DNA of 64,000 bases, from positions 2,356,001-2,420,000 of the forward strand of contig JACATO010002204.1 of assembly GCA_018389105.1 (NCBI GenBank), in the 5' to 3' direction. Positions 1 through 12,180 of the stretch are shown piece by piece. The notes under the pieces were generated by a model. That model did no database searches. It saw only the letters and a list, made by a program, of their open reading frames with translations, and was not told the origin of the DNA. A program made the position numbers and the translations under genes. The DNA comes from Nautilus pompilius (lineage: Eukaryota; Mollusca; Cephalopoda; Nautilida; Nautilidae). The number at the start of each line of letters is the position of its first letter. Position 1 is the stretch's first letter.

Positions 1-48
1 CAACAGAATGCAATCTTTCTTGCTTAAAACATTTATATTTACTTTCAG

Positions 49-256
49 CTCTGATTGTCAAATCAAAATGAATTCTCAGATTTGTGCCAATCCAAACTGT
101 GTTGGAATGGCATTATCCTGTTTTGAAGATGACTCAGGAATTACAAGAAAGGCTCCGTATATTGAATTTAATATAATGGTGTCACTTTCTGATCATACAG
201 GAACAGTGAAAAGTTACCTTACCAATTCAATAGCTGAGCAGCTGTTACAAATAAAG
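49..256 (+). CDS. MEIOB: MEIOB exon (third from last)
   Basis: The acceptor is a pyrimidine tract ending TTTCAG at 43-48 and the donor is AAG|GTTTTT at 257. The exon enters with one base of a split codon and leaves in phase 0. It encodes about 69 residues, including ICANPNC and SDHTGTVKSYLTNSIAEQLL. The apparent ATG at position 8 lies in the upstream intron and is not a start. Confidence 0.87.
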
Positions 257-1171
257 GTTTTTATTTTTATTTACATATATGCACTTTGAGAGCAAAAACC
301 CATTAGATTTTGCCAAAATTCATTTTGTACCAATGCCAAGTCATTTAGACTTCTTTATAGTTTTTTATATATATATGCTTATATCAGTTTTTTCTTGTTA
401 GTTTTTATTAAAATAGCTAAATTATCATTTACAACATTAACAAATAAAAGAATTAAAAATTTATTTATTTATTATCTTTTTTAAAATAGTTCTGTAAAGC
501 ATGAAAATAACCTACATTTTACATTACTTTGATGTTAAAACCTTGAATTTATAAACAAAAAAGTTAGTAATTATTTAAAAAATGATACCATTGTGGAATT
601 CCTTGATGTAATGCATGTTTTGATTTCTTTTTTTACAAAAATAATATTTCATTAATCTCATAAAAATGGGCTTTTTTTTTAGATTTTAATTTTAGGAATT
701 TTTTTAAAACTAAGAAAGAGGCTTAATTAAACTTCCAGATAAAACTTTATATATGCATAAAAATTTCCAGCAGCTATATTCAGTATGTTCAAGACTTTAA
801 ATATTCTGCATTGTCTATGTAAAAATTCTTTTCCTTGGAAGTAAAAATGAGTATGTTGTAACTATTATATGACTAGGTGCCTGATATTGTAAGTTTGATA
901 ATCTATTTCAAAATCAACACAAATAAATAAGTTTATTTATTTTTTTAAATGTCAAGTTTAAAACTTTTTATATGGGCATAAATGCATATTAACCTAAAGC
1001 AGTGGTTCCCAACCTTTTTCTAAAAATGTTCGCGGTCCCCCATAAAATCAGCTTGACCTACTATATTATGTTATTATTATTATTAATAATAATAATGATA
1101 ATAATAATATGTTAGCATGTCAACGTTTTTGCTTCTATGTCGTCAAACGAGTATTTCCAAAAATTTCAGAA

Positions 1172-1214
<43 letters not shown>

Positions 1215-4082
1215 CCACTCAGAATTTTTGAAAATATTAAAAATTATACTAAATCTAAACCGTTAGTCAATTTAAAAGTCTTAAAAAACTGTTGAATTAA
1301 AATTTATTCAAAATATGACAATTCTCGAAAATCAAATGAAGGAAAAGTTCAATGACAGATCTGCACCTGTTTGGCCTTCAATATTTCATCAATGTTGGGC
1401 TGCGTTTTTGAAAGAGCCACTCTCATGTCATGCATTACATCAAGTTTGTTTCTCAATCTGGTTTTGATTGAAACAAGAGTTGAGAATGCTGACTCACACT
1501 CATAGGTTGTTGCAAACGGAATCAGCAATTTGAGAGCCATCTTTGCAACATCCGGATATGATTGTACCATTTCAATCCAGAAGTCACTGCAAAGCATCTG
1601 GCAAAAAGCATTTTTGGCAGCTCCATCATTCACCAAGTCAATGAACTGCTCTTCAATGAGATGGTCTTCGGAAGGCAGCTCAATGATGGAGATGGAGAAT
1701 GGATTCGAGAGAAAGTTATAATACTTCTGAAAATCGTGAAGTTCAGGAAAATAGCCTGCAATCTCTGTGTGGAGAATATCAACATGATTCTTCATCAACT
1801 CGAGAATACCAGAATCAACTGAAAGATTATTTTCATCAAGGAAAGCATTGAGCTCCGGAAATGGTGCAAAATTCTTCCTTGATAATTTTAAATGCCACAA
1901 TTCCAGCTTCGTCCTGAAAGCATTCATTTTTTCATGGCAGTGGAGCACGGTGACCTCCATCCCTTGTAATGCCAAATTAACACAAGTGCCTCAAATATGT
2001 CCACCAAAAACGAAAGGCACACAAGTCAGCGACCCCTTCGCAGTCCCCCTGAAATCACTTCGCGGTCCCCCTAGGGGACTGCGACCCCAAGTTGAGAACT
2101 ACAGACCTAAAGCAATGTAGACATCAGAATGATTTTGAGAAATACATTTTTTAAATAAGTGAATATAGGATTTAAAAACTTTTTTTCTATATTGTACAGA
2201 AAATGTTGAACTTGGTGATGGCATGAAAAAACTTGACAATTAAAAATGCGACATCATTTTCTTTAAATCTTATCTTTTCTGAAATACATTTTACATTTTT
2301 ATAATTTTCCTTTCTTAATTAAGCCTTTTGCTTTGTAAAATTTAAGAGCACTTAACTAGTTTTATGCAATTTGTAAACAACAGTATCATTTTACTGTCTG
2401 TCATAATTAACTTTTTTAACTTTATAATTCATATTAAATTACCAATGAAATGAAGAAACTTTAAAATATTTGAAAAATACTTTTATTCATAATGTATAAT
2501 TAGTAAATATTCATATTAATAAAACTTTTTCTGTAGGCAAATCAATTTTTGCAGCTTAGTGATGAAAAGAAAACCCAACTGAAGTGGAATTTCCTTTTTG
2601 AAAGATTCAAAATATATTTTAAAGTAAGTTTCATGACTTTTTTGAAAATCTAAATATATACAAATATTTTGAACAACTTGTGAAAATTATTGCCTATGTG
2701 TATACTCTAAATATTTCATGTTCCCAGTAAATTATAAGATTCATTTATTTAGACTTAAAAAAATTTTTTGTAAATGGCTGTTAACATTTTTAAAGAATTA
2801 AACTATCTTATCTTTATTTTAATCCTTCAATTTTACTGGTAGATTTTAAACAATATTTACAGTTCTATCAACTTTTTTTTTGAAGCTTATAGAGTACTGT
2901 AATCTGAGTATCTGCGTAATGGATAATCATATAGCTGTCTACTCTAATCAGAGTTATGAAAAATGAGTTACACTTGTAAACATGGTCTTAATTTTAGATG
3001 TTTAATTCTGGCACTCATGCTCCACTTACAAAAGATGTCTTAGCAGGACAATTTTAAAATCTTTGCTTAAAAAGATAATATATATTGCAAAAGTATGTTT
3101 GCATCAATAAATAGTTTGGTGAGTTTCTGTTTCCTTTTTGTTTTTTTTAATTTTTGAGCATTTATTGTTTCTTATTTTAAAAGTTAAAAAAATTTATTAA
3201 ACTTTTAAATTATTTTATATTTGGTAATAAAAATTGCTATAATAACTACATAAAAAAATTGTTCCATCTTATACATACATACAGGTAGGTGCTTATAAAG
3301 TCTTTGGGGAGACTTCATTGTTTAATAACTGTTTACTAAATACAATTAATTTTTTGCTCTTTTATTACAAAACCACATGCTTCAAGTTTTTTATGAAGCA
3401 GTGATAAATTTTTAAACTACATAGTCATCATCTTCAGCAATAAAATGATACCATTGCCTTTAATACATTCTCCAGCTGTTTGGGTGATATGACTGATAGC
3501 TACTCTGATGATAACCTAGCTTTCAAAATTTTATAACTGTTGAAAAGGAAATACTCATTTCTTGTGAGGTTCAGTGAAATGATTTCTGCAGGCTTTTTGA
3601 AAATGCTTCTTTGATGGCTGCAATAGCTTTTTGATTGGTGCCTGGTCTACCAAAATGTTTCCTGTCATTAACTAAACCTGGTATAAACTTGACTCCATTC
3701 AGAGTTGTCAGACTGGATTCTTTTTGTTTGACTGCAGTGACTAACTCAGCAAGCTACAAGATGCCGGTAAACCTTTCCTTATTCATTACTATTTTGATTT
3801 CAAAGTCTGAACATCAAAACAATAAATTAATAAAATATTTAATCATATGGCTTTGTGATATAATTTACTTTTTTTGTTCTATCTTATGTATTTATAGCAT
3901 TAGAAGGCACAAACATTTTTTAATATTTTATTGTTTTTTATGTATATACATATTTATTTATTTTTGTTCAGCTAAGAAGAACCAATGATAAAATTCCTAG
4001 AATGACAGTGAAGATTTTGGATTGCTTTCCAGCTAATCCTGAAGAAGTTGCCTATTATATTCAGTGGCTTAGCAAACAATAA
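49..4082 (+). CDS. MEIOB: MEIOB, 3' end (last three coding exons)
   Basis: MEIOB is a meiosis-specific, RPA1-like OB-fold protein. It binds single-stranded DNA with SPATA22 at recombination sites and is needed for crossover formation. Visible exons are 49-256, 2537-2623 and 3972-4082; their joins keep one frame and give 134 C-terminal residues ending WLSKQ-stop. The segments SDHTGTVKSYLTNSIAEQLL and FLQLSDEKKTQLKWNFLFER align without gaps to the C-terminal OB region of animal MEIOB (recalled DHTGT, TGSVAEE and EQKTALKWQFLLER motifs). The gene is partial: exon 49-256 opens with one base that completes a codon begun outside the window. Intron 257-2536 holds a hAT transposon and intron 2624-3971 an older transposase relic. 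Identification is by recalled family similarity, not a search. Confidence 0.88.
1000..2104 (-). mobile_element. hAT transposon, internally deleted, in MEIOB intron
   Basis: The ends are imperfect inverted repeats: CAGTGGTTCCCAACC at 1000, and CTGTAGTTCTCAACT read on the minus strand from 2104. The element is flanked by an exact 8-bp target-site duplication, ACCTAAAG, at 992-999 and 2105-2112. An 8-bp duplication is the hAT signature. At about 1.1 kb it keeps only the C-terminal third of a transposase, so it is a deletion derivative. A (TA)n microsatellite at 1175-1211 lies inside. Confidence 0.92.
1349..1975 (-). pseudogene. hAT transposase C-terminal fragment (ZBED5/SCAND3-like)
   Basis: An open frame of about 208 residues matches the end of hAT transposases of the ZBED5/SCAND3 type. 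LQGMEVTVLHCHEKMNAF is the family block before the catalytic end. LLIPFATTYECESAFSTLVS followed by TRLRNKLDV is the hAT dimerisation motif. No ATG starts it: the frame is entered after a stop at about 1991-1993, so the N-terminal zinc-finger and most catalytic sequence are missing. The remaining frame is uninterrupted, which suggests a fairly young insertion or an element moved in trans. Confidence 0.9.
2537..2623 (+). CDS. MEIOB: MEIOB penultimate exon
   Basis: Acceptor TTTTTCTGTAG ends at 2536 and donor AAA|GTAAGT begins at 2624. The exon is 29 codons, phase 0 on both sides, with sequence FLQLSDEKKTQLKWNFLFER near its centre. This motif is characteristic of the MEIOB C-terminal OB fold. Confidence 0.9.
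3285..3770 (-). mobile_element. degenerate Tc1/mariner-like transposase relic in MEIOB intron
   Basis: Read on the minus strand, one frame gives VNDRKHFGRPGTNQKAIAAI, then KEAF and a QKS block, resembling the helix-turn-helix region (NDRKRSGRPRT...RSPxKS) of Tc1/mariner-superfamily transposases. A stop follows, and the next block (SQEMSISFSTV) is in a shifted frame. The left end near 3286 carries TGCTTATAAAGTCTTTGGGG, which resembles a terminus. The copy is old, and the exact family was not determined. Confidence 0.55.
3972..4082 (+). CDS. MEIOB: MEIOB terminal coding exon
   Basis: Acceptor TTTTTGTTCAG ends at 3971. The exon gives 36 codons beginning LRRTNDKIPRMTVKILDCFP and ending WLSKQ, then TAA at 4080-4082. 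The position and short length match the last exon of a MEIOB-type protein. A likely polyadenylation signal follows about 50 bases later. Confidence 0.85.
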   Translation, partial: LRRTNDKIPRMTVKILDCFPANPEEVAYYIQWLSKQ

Positions 4083-4132
4083 TTATTTATGAAGTTTTGT
4101 GTGATCTGTTTATCACTCTAATGGTTTTGCTG

Positions 4133-4138
4133 AATAAA
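4133..4138 (+). promoter_or_regulatory. probable MEIOB polyadenylation signal
   Basis: AATAAA lies 50 bases after the MEIOB stop codon and is followed by A- and T-rich sequence. Further AATAAA words occur downstream in this AT-rich DNA, so the site actually used is not certain. Confidence 0.5.
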
Positions 4139-4139
4139 A

Positions 4140-7100
4140 AAACATTTTCTACAACAATTACTATTGTTTTCTTTAATTAAAATGTATAGTTAATATTTAA
4201 TGTCTTAGTATTAAATATTACAATTTTTTGTTAAACCAGCATTTTATTTTTTGCACATTTAACTTAATTTGAAGTCAGTGTAGGCAGGTTTTATTTTTTC
4301 AGATTTGCTTATATTTTTAATGTAATGCATCCACAAGAACTCAGCTTACTTACTGATGTATATTTTAAAATGAATGATTCTTAAAATTTGATTATGCTGT
4401 AATTTGTGTTTTGTGGATTTGTCTAATTATAACATCTGTACAATACCTTTGATTCATAGTTTGTGAAAATTTGTTTCTATACATTCTGATATTACTTCCT
4501 TGATTAGCAGTAATTAGCTTTCAGAATATGAAAAATATGATTCTTCATAATTTAATTTTTATGAATAAAGGACATAATTTATATATTATATAAAGTGTTT
4601 TAAAGTAATGCATATTTGTTTATGTTCAGTTTAAGGCTTTAAGATATGCATTGTTGCTACTTCAGTTTGCATATCTTAGTTTTTTAAAGTTTATTTTCCA
4701 AAGAAAAAGTGGTATTTTAGATATACTTATTTTGATTAAGATTTTTTTTAACTTTGACACCTAAACACAGTTATTAGGATAAATGTTTAGTGTTACACCT
4801 TATTTTACCATGTGATAATTATTCTAATTTTAGTCTTGCAGATCCAGCTGTCCTTCAGTTAATCTTTTATCTAAAGGTTTGAGTGTGTAACAAAAATCCT
4901 TTTACATACACTCACTTCATGTGGATTTATGACAATGACATGATAAAAGTTTCAAAATTTAAAAAAAACAACAAAACTTAATTTTACAATTTAAAATTAA
5001 ATTTTCAGTTTAGATTCACATTTTTTTTTTCCTTTTCTGTGATCTTTGCATTTTTGGGAGGCCTTTTTAATTTTTAGTCTGTCTTCATTTGTTTACTGCC
5101 ATCATTTTATATTCTCTTAGATCACTACATCTTCATATTTTAGTTGTTTCATTTTCTCATAATTACAGACATTTTTCTTGTTTTGTTGCATATATCTGAC
5201 CCAATTTTTCATGTTTACTACAACTGATATTTAATGGCATACAAATCAACAGTTTTCTCCATTCAGGAATCCCTTTTTTCCCTTTAGTGTATGAACAGAG
5301 CACAATAACTGCCTTGTCACAAGGACTTAACAAAAGCATTAGTAATGTTTTTTTTAGTTATTGTTTCCTGGTTATAATCAACAATTCTTACCTGTATGGC
5401 ATCAATGGCTGCTTCAATAATAAACTCTATTTAGAACACCAAACATAAGTAATCTTTCTCTGTAGTTCCATTGTTAAAATAGAATTCCAAATAGTGTGAC
5501 TAACAATGCTTTACATAAAATTGCTGTCTCTCTACAAACACACACTAACAGGTTTCTTGCAAAACCATGCCATTTGGGGCTGCAATCTGGAACAAATTAG
5601 AAGTTGTGATGACAATTAGAACACCATTTGTTCATGAGACTGCCAATTGAAATGTCTTAAATAAAGCAGCTAAGTTGACTGACTAGAAAATTTCCAAAGA
5701 TTAGTTTGCTTTGCATTGGATGAATTGACCTGATTTTTTGTTGTTCTTATTTACATATTTTCTATTATACCTTTTACTGCAATGCAGAGAAATTAGTGCA
5801 ACAAGCTGGCATATAAAATTCCTGAGAACGAATTTGTTGTCTCAATATTTGTTAGAATAAATTATTTTTCAGAGGCCTACAATTAAAAATGTTTTTATGT
5901 ATATACATCAGTAGAAAGCCAACTTATTTAAAATACAAAAGATTACATAACATTTTTCATTTTATTTTCTTCATATTCCACTACCAAAATAACTATATAA
6001 AATTTTCTAGTACTGAAAATACATTTTCAAGTTGATTTTTTTTTTTAAATTACATTGAATTATCTTCACTCCTTACTATTCTGGCTTTTGCATCAATATA
6101 AAAATATAGGTAATGTCAGTGGAAAATGTTAGCAATAGTTACTCATTTTTTAACTTCTATTTTTTTTTTTCAGATTGCTTTAGCTACTTTATTCACATAT
6201 GCACAAAGATTTTCAAGTGATAAGTTAGCAAAATTTCTAATTTAATAACATCCACTTGAAACCATGAAGTTAATGCAAACTCATTGTGGTTTCATGAAAT
6301 AATTATAACTGGCTACCACAAACACTAGCAACTTTAACATTTTTGTTTGTTTACCAATATCAAATGCCCTTTAGGGTTTTCATTAAGTAAATTTAAACTA
6401 TAAAATGATTAATTATTGTGATTGCAGGGAAGAAAAGTAGTTCTTTTCTGTGATGACAGTCAAAACGGTTTTTTTTTAAAAAAAAAATTGAGTATACTTT
6501 TATTAAACTGCAAGTTATTATTTCTTGCATTAAATTACAATAACACATTTTACATTTACCTTGCAATGTAATTACACTACAAATATAAAGTAATTTGTTT
6601 TAAATCTTAAATTCTTAATAAAGGGAATGTTTATTCAGCTGAGGATAGTAATACTAATTAACAACATAATGCATTTACAAAGTGAACACCAACCATGTGG
6701 TTGATGGATTCATTGTAGGCAATAGCAATCATTTACTTTCAATTATTATTGTTGTTGTTTTATTTTTGTGGTTCTCCCTCCCAACATACAGCAAAATTTA
6801 AAAAAGTAAGATTGATATTCACAGTCACTTTATTCTGTCAGGCTGTATGAACAGAACAAATAAATACAGCACATCTTTTATATATATATCAGACATCTTT
6901 TGATAACAGCAGATAGAAGACAATTTTTGGTATAAATGTTTATACCAATCATGTCTGCTTTTTAAATAACATAAGCACCATATTGTTACACCAGTTGCAG
7001 ACATGGACTTTCTCTTCTGCAATCTTCATCACAGTTAGTCTCATAACACAAGTAGAAGTCTCAAGTTTCAGAGTGTAGACAGAAAATTAAAAATTTTTTT

Positions 7101-10100
7101 TTTTATTTTGTGATTTTTAAATTCATACAGATTGCATTCTTGTTTGTTTTCTAGTACCAAAGAATATATTATTTTCATTTGACTGGCTGTCAGTAGTAAA
7201 AATCTGCTTAGAAAAATGAATAGATAATGAAATAAAATAGGCAACGAGTTCATATTTCTAATGCCTGCAAAGGGAATATTCATCTACTTTTGTGTGGTAA
7301 TGAAGCAAAGAAAAAAGACATGATTCTGAAATTAACTGCAGGACCATAATGATAAGAGTAAAGACCTGAAAAACATTTTGTTTCTTAATGTGTGATAAAA
7401 ACATTTTTGTCATTGGTTTCTAATGAACAAAGACTAGTACAGGGAAATTTTAGCAAGAATTCATGCTCATCAGCATTGTAGCAATGTCACGGGCAAAACA
7501 TGCATTTGATTTCTTAGTAATTAAGAAAAAAATAAAGCCTTTTATTTTTTTTTTTATTGAATGCAATTTCTTTTGATGGAAAAATTGTTTATGCTCACTG
7601 TAACTGTCTGAAAATAACATGCCTGATAATTCAATGATTACATCCCATTTATTAAAGAAATTTTTAATATTTTTTTAAAACTGCTGGCAGTCTTAGGAAT
7701 CTTCACATTATCAAATTTAAGTTTACATCAGGTCTAAATTTAACACCATAGTAATTTTTGCTGACTTTTGGCCAAGTTTACTGCATATTAAATTTATTGT
7801 TCATTACAAACTTCATGCCTATCTATTGACTTTTGTTGGTAGTGGTGTTATATACTACCCACATCTGTTGAGTGGCATTCATGCTAAAGAAACTGCATCT
7901 TTATGTATTAGCAATAAAGCAAATCTCAAACAAGCATGTAATAAACCAATAATTAGATAAAGTGTCAACAATTAATGTAGATTTATAATCAAACAAAACA
8001 AAAAATTCAAAAAAAATAATTAGAGATCTCTTTTTAAAAGATCCTTAGATCTAATCATCAAGAAGTACCAAAGAGAAAGGTAAGCTTTTATATTTTAATA
8101 TTTTTTCTTCAGTTCAAAATTATTAAAGTTTTGAATCCTTGTAAATCTTTTTTGTTACAAAATTGTTATTACTTAGTAAATATAATACAAAAAATTATAT
8201 CTGCCTTATTTATTGGTAATAGTACGGATTACCTCCCCTACTAGCATGCATTTTAAAGGTAATTTGCACAAATTGATAATTTTTCAAAAACTTAAAATGG
8301 ATATTTTTGAAAACAGTTTACTTCTTTAGTGGTTTTGTATTATGTTTTTAGAATTTGATTTATTGATGCAGACTAATCTGTGTAAGAAAATCTTTATGTT
8401 AAATCAAGTGCATGATTTGCCATTTATCTAAAATATTTTAAGAATTGGATTTTATAAACAGTTTCGAGAAGAGATGTGAAAAAATGGTTTTAGGGTCTGT
8501 AGTTAAACATAAGGAATGCCTAATACTGCTTCACTCATCACAGCTACTATTATTATGGAAAAAAAGAAGTTACATGTATATTCAAAAAGGATTCATCCAT
8601 TAAAAGTTTCAGTCACAGAAATGCTATGCCAGTATCACAGTCATGGTTTTCTCTTTTCAGAATAAGAAAATAAACATTTACACATGTATTTTTTTTCCAA
8701 AGATGGAAAGTCATGAAAATTATAACAGAATTTTATGCATTTATTTACATATTGAAGGCTAAAGTAAAATAATAAGTATGAACAAATATTTACAGGTCTA
8801 GAAATATTTAATATTTACAATAAAATTTCATTTTTTCAGCTTCTAAAATAAAAACAAATAAGAAAATAGAAATGGTAACCAATACAAAAAATATATTTGA
8901 ACAAAATATTAATAAAATAATAAGAATCAGCAAATAATTGACAAGTGCAAACAAAAAACTTAGTTTTAAATAACAATTTTGCCTCACCTGATTATACCAA
9001 TTTCACATTCATTGTAGGTATAACTTTCCTTGAAGTGAAGGAATTAATAAGTGTTGAACAATAATTTTGTTGAGTAGAGGAATTTATTAGGGTTTTATAT
9101 TAGCATATTTCAGAACATGAGAATTTCAGTTAAAAGTGAAATTTAATGCACCTACTCAAAAGAGAGAAAAAAATCTATTTTTCCCCAAAAGCAATTTTTC
9201 TGATCATTTTGCCAGATTAAAAAAACAACCAATAACATGACTTAGCCTGCCACTGAGAATGTAAGTCACTAGCATTTAAAATTTTTTGCATGATAACAAT
9301 TCTTTTTAATAGTAGCTTGATCCTTTCATCTGAACATTTTCTAGTTGTATCTTACCCTGATTATTTGAAGTAAAATGCAGTTTCATTTGATCAAAAAAAA
9401 AGAAGATAACTTTATTATCTTAGTATTAGTGCACTGCTTTTCATGAAAGTTGTTTTCTGCATCTTTTAATTAGTTTGCTGAAATAACAATTAAAATCTAG
9501 TTCCATAAGCCCTTTTAGAAAATATCTGCACCCTGCCAAGTTAGATTTAAGAATCAAAAATAAAATTGTAATTTGACATTTAAGATATTTTTAATGCTAA
9601 ACCTATTTCTACTCATGCACTAATAGACCAGGGGACATGGGGTAAAATGACACACCACAGATTTTTGCCTGTACAATGGTGCTACTCACAAAAGTAATTG
9701 CATACATTGTGCTTGCACTATGCACACTTTCTATCACTGGAGTCACCACAAAGACGTCACTGAATTTCATCTTGGTAAAACATTCAGGGAAAAATGTACC
9801 CATGTAGCTAAAATGCAAACAGCAATATATACATTTCATAGGGAAGGGTTTCCAGATCATTTGTTTACAGCTGAGCCCACAGATATGCCTTTTTCCCTGT
9901 AACAAGGCACATGAAAAAAACAACAGATCCAAGGTACCTCTAATACCACTAGCAGTACAGCCACAGATAAGACCTTGCTTACCCCAATGTTCAGTAAAGC
10001 GGAACAGACAGAAGTTCTACTAGCATGTGTCAGTGGAACAAATTTCTTCCATTCAAAATCACTGCACTTCCCAGGGTAAAAATAAATGGCAAGATGTGGA

Positions 10101-11690
10101 AGGGTAGATGTCATAACAAGTGCCAGGGTTATATTTGATACTATTCTGCAGTTTCTTGCAGTGTCAGAATAGTATACGGTTAGTTTTACTGTTTGAGTGA
10201 TATTAAACATGAAGCAATTTGTATTTTCAGCTTGGGTGGTATGCTTAAGTGTAGTTTCATTTTCCGCCACTTCCATGTAGCAAAATGATATCCTGGTATA
10301 AAATGAGATATCACAAATTATCCATGTATGCATGTATGGGATGAAATGTCATAAATGAAATCAGACAGAATACGAAACTGTATCCATTTTCAGGCAGAGG
10401 TAATTCAATCACAAATATAAAATTTTTTTGAAAATCCAGTCAGACTTCTGGAGCAATGACTATATGGTGCAATATATACACCAATGTGTGTATGTAAATG
10501 TTGTAACAGTGTAAGAAAATATCTATACACTGGACTTTAGATACACCACTAATATTGTAAGCATTATATTTTTCAATATACACATTGTTAAATATCTCAT
10601 TTTCCCCCCAGGTTCCCCTATCATGAACAGAAAATATTATCCTGTACCATAACCCAGTTTTAACCATGCACAAGTGAATTATTTGGCCATAATATTATCA
10701 ATTAGTGATTGTCAAGTCAAAAATCTTCTAAACTGTGATTTTTCAGAGATTTTACAGCTGCTTACCTTTGACATACAGATGTACAGGACGACAATGGCAG
10801 TAGCAAGGGGGAATTCTCCACAAGTATAGTATCAAAGCTTCAGTTTTTATACGTAACTGATTACAATAAAAGAAAAGTATCGAATGATGTGACGAGCAGA
10901 ACAACAACAACTGACATGACTCCATATTCAGGTGTACGTAAACATTAGTAAAATATATTTATATACATAATTATGCACAGAAATATTACTGAATCTTACT
11001 ACTGGCTACCGGGGCCATAAAAACTAGAGACCCACCCTGACACTTTAGGGTTATATTATTTACATCAGCGAGAGGGCAGCATGTTATACGGAAATATGGA
11101 ACCTCGTCCCGTACACTGTACAATTTTTTTTTTTAAGGACCAAGAGAATTATAAATTTAAATATTTTTATCTTCTTGTTTACCTATTCCCGTGTTTGTCT
11201 GTCTTTGTCCCAATGAACAGCTATAGCTACTGTGAACATATTTAAATTAAACTCTACTTTCTACCCACGCCCTTTCATTTACAATCTCGCATTTCTTCCA
11301 TCAGGTATCTGAAGCACAATATGGAGATTTCTTCTAAACTTTCCTCGCAGGATCTACGTGTGGTGGGGGGGGGGGGACGTCCGCCCAGGGATAACAAACC
11401 CTGACACTGGAAAAACGAGCCGCGAAATACAACTATACACCAAGCAGCTTCACCATAATGCCTGGAGAAGGCAGGAGAGACCAGAGGGTCTCGCCCTGGA
11501 AACTCGCTATGTTAGCGGTGCTAGTGCACACAAAATATACCGGATAATATACTTGGTGGTCCCTGGGGGTATTTTCCCCATTCGTCCTTCACATCACTTC
11601 ACAGTTTCTCCATCTCTCTCCCCCGCCATCTTTTCAGTAGTACAATCGCAAAAGCATTGCAACCGACGACCCAAACAGCAAACGAAGCAA
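4140..11690. other. AT-rich region between convergent MEIOB and SYT17; no gene seen
   Basis: About 7.5 kb of AT-rich sequence with homopolymer runs and no recognisable protein motif on either strand. MEIOB and SYT17 converge on it, so it should contain both 3' UTRs. Minus-strand AATAAA words (TTTATT on plus) occur repeatedly, so the SYT17 3' end cannot be fixed. Open frames here, including 158 codons at 9857-10333 minus, have no family resemblance and unstructured composition. Confidence 0.5.
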
Positions 11691-11696
11691 TCATTC

Positions 11697-11760
11697 ATTT
11701 TCTTTTCTTTTAAAAAGAAAAGAAATATATATATAAATATATTTATTTCTTTTCTTTTTT
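11697..11760. repeat. palindromic A/T-rich segment in the SYT17 3' UTR
   Basis: TTTCTTTTCTTTT is followed by AAAAGAAAAGAAAT, a central (TA) stretch and then ATTTCTTTTCTTTTT, so the transcript could fold two ways around one A-rich arm. It starts about 70 bases downstream of the SYT17 stop. A minus-strand AATAAA lies inside (11747-11742). It may be only low-complexity DNA. Confidence 0.45.
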
Positions 11761-11827
11761 TCTTACTTTCCTTCGAAAGGGCCGGACCTCGCAGACTCGT
11801 CCAAATGGCAGCAGCGTTCCACCGGTC

Positions 11828-12180
11828 TCACGGAACAGCGATGGACGCCGGAGATATCTGATCGCAGTCCTGGCGTCTGCGCAGCGAATGCCACTGGGCC
11901 ACCGCCGACCGGTGGGAGTTCAGCATGCGGTTCCAGTGAGTGATCTCGTGCGGACCTGTTGCGTACTTCCCCAGAACGATCCGACCCACGAAGTCGTCCT
12001 TGCTCTTGGAGTTGTAGTCCCAAACGGACAGCACCACGCTGATGTTCTCCAGCTGCTCCGGGGTCACGTGGAAACTGTTGGCTTCATTGAAAACCGGGTC
12101 AAGGGTGTTTCTCTTGCACGATGTCTTCTTCGTTTTGATTGGTTTGTCAAAGTGCACCACCGTCACCTTCACGAATGGGT
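11828..12180 (-). CDS. SYT17: SYT17 last coding exon (second half of C2B)
   Basis: The acceptor CTGTTTTTCCAG ends at 12181 on minus. The split codon G|AC makes D331 of SDPFVK. It encodes residues 331-447, including [35 protein letters not shown] and [11 protein letters not shown], and ends SIAVP-TGA (stop 11830-11828). The C-terminal WHSL motif is typical of C2B domains. Confidence 0.95.

Noticed and set aside
8..48. ATG at position 8 as a gene start
   Set aside because: It lies in an intron before a clear TTTCAG acceptor; the protein is MEIOB C-terminus.
9857..10333. 158-codon open frame on minus
   Set aside because: No family motif, low-complexity hydrophobic composition, lies in the probable SYT17 3' UTR.
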